Below are positions 41,352 through 46,379 of a DNA stretch of 46,379 bases, piece by piece; position 1 is the first letter of the stretch, and every line of letters starts with the position of its first letter. Position numbers and translations under genes: made by a program. The stretch covers positions 1 through 46,379 of the forward strand of contig CAJTAL010000034.1 in assembly GCA_910574285.1 (NCBI GenBank). Reading direction: 5' to 3'. Source of the stretch: Lachnospiraceae bacterium. Its GTDB lineage: Bacteria; Bacillota; Clostridia; Lachnospirales; Lachnospiraceae. The notes beneath the pieces are model-generated. The model saw nothing but the letters and a program-made list of their open reading frames with translations. It had not been told where the DNA came from and did no database searches.

Positions 41352-41807
41352 TCAGAAATATCCCCCTTGAATTCCCTGCTCTTTCATTTTCCGGCATAAC
41401 TCTTCTAATATCCGTTTCCGGCGGTTCTGTATCGTTTTCCGGCTGCAGCCAAAGAGCTTTGCCGTATCTGTTACCGTAGCTTCCGCAAAATACAGCAGCT
41501 CAATCAGCCTGGCGTCCTCTGCAGGCAGTTTTTCCAGAACTTCCCTCACTTTATCCCGGCAGATATTTCGCAAAACCGTCTCCTCCACCCCCTCTGCTAC
41601 ATCCTGGAAATGCCCTGAACCATTCCCCCGGACCTCTAAGCTGTCCAGACTGCATATGCCATGTTTCCGGTTCCGCTCCTTCTGATACCGCTCCCTGCGC
41701 CGTGACCGATACCATTCTAAATAAACCTCCCTGGTCACATCCACTAATGTACCGTCCGCCATCCGCAGCACATAATGATCCCGTTCCTTCGGCTGTCTCC
41801 CTCTCAT
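41352..41807 (-). CDS. Sigma-70-like protein of the conjugative element
   Basis: The 151-residue product starts MRGRQPKERDHYVLRMADGT, has a basic RSRRRERYQKERNRKHG stretch and a C-terminal region-4-type HTH (LPAEDARLIELLYFAEATVTDTAKLFGCSRKTIQNRRKRILEEL). Such proteins are part of the control block of Tn1549-like elements. The ATG at 41807 follows GGGGAGGGCCGGGC and overlaps the second sigma-like gene by four bases. Confidence 0.8.
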   Translation of the reverse strand: MRGRQPKERDHYVLRMADGTLVDVTREVYLEWYRSRRRERYQKERNRKHGICSLDSLEVRGNGSGHFQDVAEGVEETVLRNICRDKVREVLEKLPAEDARLIELLYFAEATVTDTAKLFGCSRKTIQNRRKRILEELCRKMKEQGIQGGYF

Positions 41808-42460
41808 GCCCGGCCCTCCCCGCAACATATCCTGTAATCAGGGCAATTCTGGGAAGCCTGATAATTTTTACGGATGCTGCGGACTGCCTGGGAAATCATT
41901 GCGGATACCGCCTGCTGGCTGATGCCTAATTCCTTTGAAATCTGCTCCTGTGTTTCTTCCTGCAGGTAATATTTTTGAATGACATATTTCTGCCTTGCCG
42001 ATAAAATCCCCAATATTTCTGCCACCGTCTCTTGCCTTGTCAAATGCTCTAACATGGATTCTGTCAGGTTTTCCATTGCCAGCCAATCTTCGGATACAGC
42101 GCTGTAAGAAACATTCCAGCTCCGTTCCTTTTCTTCATGGTTCCGGTTCAGCCGGTCTTCGCCTTCCAGTACAAGCCGCAGATACCATTCCCTGTTTTCA
42201 AAAAATTGTTCCGGCAGGATAACCGTCTTTCCATCTGCCAGATACAGATAATCCCTGCATGAGTGAAGTAAAAACACTGTGAAATATTTTTCCACCTGAT
42301 AAAGCACATAACCGCTCTGATAAGCGGATATTTCCGAATCCAAGCCAATCCTTTCCTGTGCGATTACCGATCTGGATGTCCTTAGCTGCTTTGCCGTTGG
42401 AAGTTTTACTCCAAAACCCGGCACATCCACAATTCGTTTCAATTCCTGCAATGTCAGCAT
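41804..42460 (-). CDS. Second sigma-like HTH protein
   Basis: The 218-residue product starts MLTLQELKRIVDVPGFGVKL and has a C-terminal region-4-like HTH (ILSARQKYVIQKYYLQEETQEQISKELGISQQAVSAMISQAVRSIRK). The N-terminal part (GYVLYQVEKYFTVFLLHSCRDYLY) is family-specific. The start follows AAAGGCGGCTATAT. The upstream frame to 42565 is probably not translated. It probably acts with its overlapping neighbour in element gene control. Confidence 0.8.
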   Translation of the reverse strand: MLTLQELKRIVDVPGFGVKLPTAKQLRTSRSVIAQERIGLDSEISAYQSGYVLYQVEKYFTVFLLHSCRDYLYLADGKTVILPEQFFENREWYLRLVLEGEDRLNRNHEEKERSWNVSYSAVSEDWLAMENLTESMLEHLTRQETVAEILGILSARQKYVIQKYYLQEETQEQISKELGISQQAVSAMISQAVRSIRKNYQASQNCPDYRICCGEGRA

Positions 42461-42558
42461 ATATAGCCGCCTTTCTGCCCGAAGGCTGCGGGCGGCCTGG
42501 AAAACTAGCATCACAGGGATTGTCCGATACAGCAGGAAGGCAGTAAAATAACGCTCCC

Positions 42559-42586
42559 GGCTCACCCGTTTTTTTTAACGGGAGCC
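42559..42586. other. Hairpin with T6 loop upstream of the sigma-like genes
   Basis: GGCTCACCCGTT and AACGGGAGCC pair with a two-base bulge around TTTTTT. It lies 100 bases before the sigma-like gene start and could attenuate its transcription. Apart from this hairpin and the direct repeats, the 42461-42824 gap shows nothing. Confidence 0.4.
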
Positions 42587-42754
42587 AAGAACCCCTTTTA
42601 CCGCCTTTACCAGTCCATAACTTTATCCTTATATTTTTCTGATAATCCTGGTCTTTTTATCTGCCTTTCTGCTATCCCCCTTCCATCACCGTTTTCTCCT
42701 GTGGCTGTTTTCCTCTGATGTATCCAGTTTAACAGCCGGTCCTTCCGTTTACCC

Positions 42755-42804
42755 CAACATATATGTGGAGATTCCCGGAAAGGGCAACATATTTGTGGAA
42801 CTTC
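42755..42804. repeat. Direct repeats CAACATATWTGTGGA
   Basis: CAACATATATGTGGAGATTC at 42755 and CAACATATTTGTGGAACTTC at 42785 match at 17 of 20 positions and are 30 bases apart, about three helical turns. They suit a DNA-binding protein such as the adjacent HTH regulator, or could be plasmid-type iterons. Confidence 0.5.
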
Positions 42805-42824
42805 AAGAACTGTGGTAAATCACA

Positions 42825-43178
42825 TCACCTGCATTGCCGCAGTCCATCGACCAATGCCTCCATCGTCTGTAAAACCACCATCTGCTCACTCTGCTTCAGA
42901 TGCCGGATGCGGCAGAACATCTTCCGGCACTGCCCATCCTCCTTTGTCTGGCCGCTTACGCCAAGAAGCTCGTTCGCATCCACGCCGAGTATCTGCACCA
43001 TTTTTATAAATATCTCTATGGACATCGCAGACTGCCCGCCCTCAATGCGGCTGACGGTGTTGGCGCTGATCCCTGCCTGTTCCGCAACCTTCTCCTGTGA
43101 CATGCTGATCTCATTCCTCCGGTCACGGATACGGTTGCCCAATTCAATCAAGTCCTGCGACCCTGCACGATTGCCCAA
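42825..43178 (-). CDS. Cro/CI-type HTH regulator of the element
   Basis: The 117-residue protein has an HTH_3 domain (LIELGNRIRDRRNEISMSQEKVAEQAGISANTVSRIEGGQSAMSI) and a short helical tail with HLKQSEQMVVLQTMEALVDGL. I chose the TTG start at 43178, because AAGGAGGTGCATA precedes it; an ATG at 43226 has no ribosome site. It probably represses the neighbouring sigma-like or replication genes. Confidence 0.75.
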   Translation of the reverse strand: MGNRAGSQDLIELGNRIRDRRNEISMSQEKVAEQAGISANTVSRIEGGQSAMSIEIFIKMVQILGVDANELLGVSGQTKEDGQCRKMFCRIRHLKQSEQMVVLQTMEALVDGLRQCR

Positions 43179-43227
43179 TATGCACCTCCTTCCTGGTCTG
43201 AATTTTCTCCCGGAACTTTCCGTCATA

Positions 43228-43310
43228 GTGTCGCAAAGTGCGCAGCCCGCTTTACATCCGCCATTCCGTCAAGCCCTGTCCCCTGACTTTGCGACACCGT
43301 GCCGTAAAGT
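43228..43310. promoter_or_regulatory. TTTGCGACA dyad sites
   Basis: GTGTCGCAAAGT (43228-43239) is a perfect inverted copy of ACTTTGCGACAC (43286-43297). The latter also forms an imperfect palindrome with GTGCCGTAAAGT to its right. It is the same half site as in the palindrome at 41312-41334. The block lies just upstream of the HTH gene. Confidence 0.5.
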
Positions 43311-43419
43311 TGGACAACAAAAAAACAGCCGTGTATCAAGCTGTTTTTACGGATTGTTATTCAATTTATGCCTGTATTGCCTGTCCTTTCTGTTTCTTTC
43401 TATTTCTTTCAAACGCCAA

Positions 43420-43775
43420 TCACGCCCTGCATGGCTTCCCAGCCATTTTTTTTACTGTCCATCTGATCACTGCCACGACTGCTTTCACCAGATATACTGC
43501 GGCTGCCAGCAGTCTCCAGACAAGAACGATCCCTCCAATCACGCCGCCCACAAGAACATTGATAAACAGGATGCCCACCGTGCTGCCAATGTCATAGCCT
43601 TTCGGGATAATCCAGAAAAACATCCTATGTATGCCAAATGGAATACCCATGAACCACCACAGGTCCAAATAATTGCACTCCCCATTCTCCATGCACAGCG
43701 GACGGAACAACGCCGCCAAAAACAATGCCGATACAACCGGGATTACCACTTTTTTACAAATTCACTTATTTTCAT
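43420..43775 (-). pseudogene. DUF6050-like membrane protein with a 5' frameshift
   Basis: An ATG at 43775 with GGAGGAAAGT before it opens MKISEFVKK. A run of six A residues (43755-43750) is one base short to join the main frame VVIPVVSALFLAALFRPLCM ENG. The rest has membrane segments (YDIGSTVGILFINVLVGGVI, GGIVLVWRLLAAAVYLVKAV) and FMGIPFGIHRMFFWIIPKG, the DUF6050 pattern. Either the gene is frameshifted in a homopolymer, the base call is wrong, or translation starts at GTG 43749. It lies between the HTH and repA genes as in related elements. Confidence 0.65.
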
Positions 43776-43859
43776 ACTTTCCTCCAGTCTGTATCTGCAT
43801 CCAGTATATCACGTCTGGCACACCGAAACAATTTTATCGCCAATATTCCCCACACTTTT

Positions 43860-45014
43860 TCATCCGCTCCCATATAGGTCGTGGTTCACTTCCGCTGTGT
43901 AATAATTGCTTATGGTCATCGGGGCATTATACAGCGTTGTCAGAAGATATGCCTTGATATTTCCCACCTTCGTCGTATTTGCGCCCAGGCAGGTAAGGAT
44001 ATACTCAATATGCTCATGGTTCAGCTTCATAAACCGGTTTTTGACAAGCGCCGCCGGCTTTTCCACTCCTGCAACCCGCACTGTGCCATTGTCCGGCAGC
44101 ATCATCACTTCCACCATCAGCTCCACCAGTTCATCCACGTCCTCCCTCCGGTGATAACGTCCATCCTGAAAACACTCGTAAGATATGTGTTCCCGGATGA
44201 TGTCTCGGTAAGCATCCATCTTTCCCATCACATCCGGCTCTGTTCCTAGGATAAATGGATTAGACAGGATAAGATTAGGATGGATAGCAGACACACCGGA
44301 TTCAGGATCATTAAGATCAGGCTTACTACACTCCGTTTCACTAAATTCAGTATCACTTAAATCAGTCTTGTTAATATCAGTCTTATTAGATTGTGATTTT
44401 GGAAATTCTTGAATTGTGATTCCCACCATTCCAGAAGTATGATTTTCATCATTCTTGAATTGTGATTCTGGAGATTCTTGAATTGTGGTTTTCATCATTC
44501 CTGAATTGTGATTTTCACCATTCTTGAATTGTGATTCTGGAAATTCTTGAATTGTGGTTTTCACAACTCTTGAATTGTGATTTTCACTATTCTGTGCATT
44601 TATAGGCGTTCCACCCTGTTTCTCCTCTCTTTCCTTGTCCTCAGTCTGCCGGATAATGAAATTTTTCACGTATATGACATTCGGCTTTCCAAGCCCCAGG
44701 CGTTTCTTTTCAATCAGTCCAATTCCTTTATCTGCATCCAGTTCTTTTAGAAGCCTTACCGCTTTTTGTGTACCACAGTTCATAAGCTCTGCAATTTCTT
44801 CCACCGTAAAAATAATATACACCCTGTCCTCTTCATCAAACCACCGGTTCTTTATACTAAGGCTCATACGGTCTAATAAAAGACCGTATAAAACCTTCGC
44901 CTCACAGGAGAGAGACTTGAAGCATTCTGCAGTAAACAGAATCTTCGGAATCCGGTAAAACGTGTACTGCTCCGCTTCCATTCCCCGATAATAATCAAAC
45001 TGTAATTCCTGCAT
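43860..45014 (-). CDS. repA: Replication initiator RepA (RepA_N family)
   Basis: The 384-residue protein opens with YTFYRIPKILFTAECFKSLS CEAKVLYGLLLDRM and the winged-helix IIFTVEEIAELMNCGTQKAVRLLKELD of RepA_N initiators. The middle (about 145-215) is repetitive, with units ENHNS, TTIQE and SQFKN. The C-terminal domain has DIIREHISYECF and VGNIKAYLLTTLYNAP. RepA_N proteins start replication of plasmids and some conjugative elements at an origin inside their own gene. The start at 45014 overlaps parB by 20 bases. It suggests an extrachromosomal replicating stage for the element. Confidence 0.9.
   Translation of the reverse strand: MQELQFDYYRGMEAEQYTFYRIPKILFTAECFKSLSCEAKVLYGLLLDRMSLSIKNRWFDEEDRVYIIFTVEEIAELMNCGTQKAVRLLKELDADKGIGLIEKKRLGLGKPNVIYVKNFIIRQTEDKEREEKQGGTPINAQNSENHNSRVVKTTIQEFPESQFKNGENHNSGMMKTTIQESPESQFKNDENHTSGMVGITIQEFPKSQSNKTDINKTDLSDTEFSETECSKPDLNDPESGVSAIHPNLILSNPFILGTEPDVMGKMDAYRDIIREHISYECFQDGRYHRREDVDELVELMVEVMMLPDNGTVRVAGVEKPAALVKNRFMKLNHEHIEYILTCLGANTTKVGNIKAYLLTTLYNAPMTISNYYTAEVNHDLYGSG
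44383..44589. repeat. 23-bp iteron array inside repA, putative origin
   Basis: Nine units start at 44383, 44406, 44429, 44452, 44475, 44498, 44521, 44544 and 44567, exactly 23 bases apart; the core is TTCTTGAATTGTGATT. The units at 44383 and 44429 are degenerate. Since 23 is not a multiple of three, consecutive units are read in three different frames and give ENHNS, TTIQE and SQFKN in turn, so the protein repeats every 23 residues. RepA_N replicons are known to have their origin iterons inside the rep gene. AT-rich sequence lies at 44320-44382. Confidence 0.8.
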
Positions 45015-45891
45015 CCGTTGTCCCTCCCTCCTTCTGCTTCCATTCCTCCAGAAGTGTATAGATCACATCCTCAATCTGCTCTTTGGAATACTCCGTTGGG
45101 AAATAATTGCGGATTCTCTTTGCGGAAATCGTCACATTCACATTTTCCTTGTCTTTCCGGATTAAAACCGCATATGCATTCCCTTCCGTCAATTCCCCTG
45201 TTTCACTGCTTTCCTTTAGCTGTTCTGCCTGCGTCTTCGATGGGAATATGCCGCTGTTGCCGATGGCATCCACAACCCATGCCTGTTCTTCTGCTTTCAG
45301 ATAAGACAGTTTCTCCCCGGCCACCATAGGGATTTTATTTTCATCCACATAATCCATCAGTTCTTCCGCCAGTTCCGACAGCCGGATATAACGCTGCACT
45401 GTCCTCCCGCTGTCCCCGGCAGCTTCCCCGATGGCATCCGCAGTATATTTCTCCCCTTTGCTGCCCTGGTGCTTCATTGCTTCGTATTTCATCCGATATG
45501 CCCTCGCCTTCTCACTTGGCAGGATGTCCTCCCTCTGGATATTCGTATCGACCATCAGGACTACCGCTGTATCATCATCCATTTCCCGGATAATGACAGG
45601 CATTTCCGTAAGTCCGGCAAGCTCACAGGCCCGCCACCGTCTATGCCCTGCAATAACCTCATAGCCGCCTTCCGGATGCGGGCGCACAATCCCCGGCATC
45701 AACACGCCATACTGCTTTACGCTTTCCACCGTTTCCTGCATTTTTTCATCATCCAATACCCGGAACGGATGGCCTTTAAACGTATGCAGCTCACTTAGGG
45801 GAACGGAAGTGACCGTTTCGCCCGTTTCATCTATGCCAAACAAATCATCAAGGCTGTTCAGCTTTACCTTCTCTGCGCTCTTACTTTTCAT
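44995..45891 (-). CDS. parB: ParB-family partition protein
   Basis: The 298-residue protein has a ParB N-terminal domain (VPLSELHTFKGHPFRVLDDEKMQETVESVKQYGVL, VIAGHRRWRACELAGLTEMPVIIREMDDDTAVVLMVDTNIQRE) and a KorB-like HTH region (YTADAIGEAAGDSGRTVQRYIRL). The GHRRWRA CTP-binding motif is intact. It would bind centromere-like sites and work with ParA to keep the element in dividing cells. The ATG at 45891 follows GGAGGTGCTTGCGG inside the end of parA. Confidence 0.9.
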   Translation of the reverse strand: MKSKSAEKVKLNSLDDLFGIDETGETVTSVPLSELHTFKGHPFRVLDDEKMQETVESVKQYGVLMPGIVRPHPEGGYEVIAGHRRWRACELAGLTEMPVIIREMDDDTAVVLMVDTNIQREDILPSEKARAYRMKYEAMKHQGSKGEKYTADAIGEAAGDSGRTVQRYIRLSELAEELMDYVDENKIPMVAGEKLSYLKAEEQAWVVDAIGNSGIFPSKTQAEQLKESSETGELTEGNAYAVLIRKDKENVNVTISAKRIRNYFPTEYSKEQIEDVIYTLLEEWKQKEGGTTDAGITV

Positions 45892-46288
45892 CCGCAAGCA
45901 CCTCCTGTGTCAGTGAGTGGTAGCCGCCTGCCACAATCCCCTTCGGATCATGAAGATAGATGCTTTTCCCCTCTGCCGTGGTTTCCGCAGCCTTTACAGA
46001 TAACGGGATGCAGTTCTCAAAAATATGTACCCGGTTCCCATATACCTCCCGGATCTGCGCTGAAATGTCCCTTGCGAAGTTTGTTCTCCGGTCTACCTTT
46101 GTCAGCAGAATCCCCATAATATCAAGCGCTGGGTTTAGCTTTCTATGTACCCGTCCAATCGTCTTAATAAGCTGCTGAAGCCCTTTGACTGGGAGATATG
46201 CCGCCTCTACGGGAATCAGTACGCTGTCCGCCGCTACAAGGGCGTTTATCGTAATCATGCCAAGCGAGGGCATACAATCTAATGCGGA
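45881..46288 (-). pseudogene. parA: ParA-family ATPase, 5' part missing
   Basis: The frame carries the C-terminal half of ParA: LDCMPSLGMITINALVAADSVLIPVEA with the Walker B/A' region, LPVKGLQQLIKTIGRV, MGILLTKVDRRTNFARDI and IPLSVKAAETTAEGKSIYLH. Upstream of LDCMPS the sequence no longer reads as ParA, so the Walker A part is missing. An inverted-repeat-bearing sequence begins within about 20 bases, as if an element end splits the gene. An internal start at the Met of MPSLGM would not give a working ATPase. Confidence 0.75.
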
Positions 46289-46292
46289 GTTA

Positions 46293-46367
46293 AATATTAT
46301 GCAGAGTAACTATCTGCAATCATTAATAAAACCTATGATTTTCTTTCTGTTTACTCAGCATAATATT
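46293..46367. mobile_element. Inverted repeat at a probable element end inside parA
   Basis: AATATTATGCAGAGTAAC (46293-46310) and TTTACTCAGCATAATATT (46350-46367) are inverted repeats with two mismatches, 39 bases apart. They lie exactly where parA loses homology. This resembles the terminal or subterminal binding sites of a recombinase or transposase. The window ends 12 bases later, so no element gene is seen. Confidence 0.4.
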
Positions 46368-46379
46368 CCATATAGAATA

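Noticed and set aside
44383-44589. CRISPR-like array
   Set aside because: The units are 23 bases end to end with no spacers, lie inside repA and fit iterons; there are no cas genes.

Overview
The window looks like a chromosome segment or whole contig from a gut Clostridia species, most likely Lachnospiraceae-like. The basis is AGGAGG-type ribosome sites, frequent GTG/TTG starts, a Tn1549-like conjugative backbone with a giant Cna-B surface protein, and Firmicutes phage replication genes. The species is an inference; no rRNA or tRNA gene was seen. Nearly all genes lie on the minus strand and read right to left. Both window edges cut into genes interrupted by what look like mobile-element ends.

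Positions 113-15466 are the early and packaging part of a GC-rich phage genome, in transcription order: a sigma-like regulator, small conserved proteins, a DUF2800 nuclease-like protein, a DUF2815 protein, family A DNA polymerase, accessory proteins, a D5/P4-type primase-helicase, VRR-NUC nuclease, SNF2 helicase, an ArpU/sigma-like regulator, HNH nuclease, terminase small subunit, a ParB-methyltransferase fusion and a truncated cytosine methyltransferase. Large terminase and structural genes would lie beyond the left edge. The polymerase carries an intein inside the RX3KX7YG motif B. The DNA of that intein also encodes, in another frame of the same strand, an HNH/AP2-type homing-endonuclease-like protein with its own ribosome site. 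This is the most striking feature of the window.

Positions 15467-16100 hold hairpins and a candidate structured RNA. Positions 16100-27100 are AT-rich and form a defence or accessory island: an McrB/McrC pair, a LAGLIDADG-like protein, an m5C methyltransferase, a DPPY amino-methyltransferase, an excisionase-type HTH protein, an HNH-like protein, a TIGR02391-like protein and a Cro/CI-type regulator. Genes from the HTH protein through McrC are tightly packed or overlapping behind a near-consensus promoter. They may form a LlaJI-like restriction-modification system in which a separate LAGLIDADG-like protein supplies DNA recognition.

Positions 27200-46290 are a decayed integrative conjugative element. 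Its scar at 27.2-28.4 kb has repeats, a 55-codon remnant of a large serine recombinase and a VirD4/TraG coupling protein cut just after its Walker A region. Then come PcfB, two small conjugation-region proteins, a 1985-residue Cna-B surface protein, an AT-rich cargo block (36.5-41.3 kb) with several broken genes and a tandemly duplicated HTH gene, two sigma-like proteins, an HTH regulator, a frameshifted membrane protein, RepA with an internal 23-bp iteron array, ParB and a 5'-truncated ParA. The element has a replication/partition module but looks unable to conjugate by itself as it stands here.
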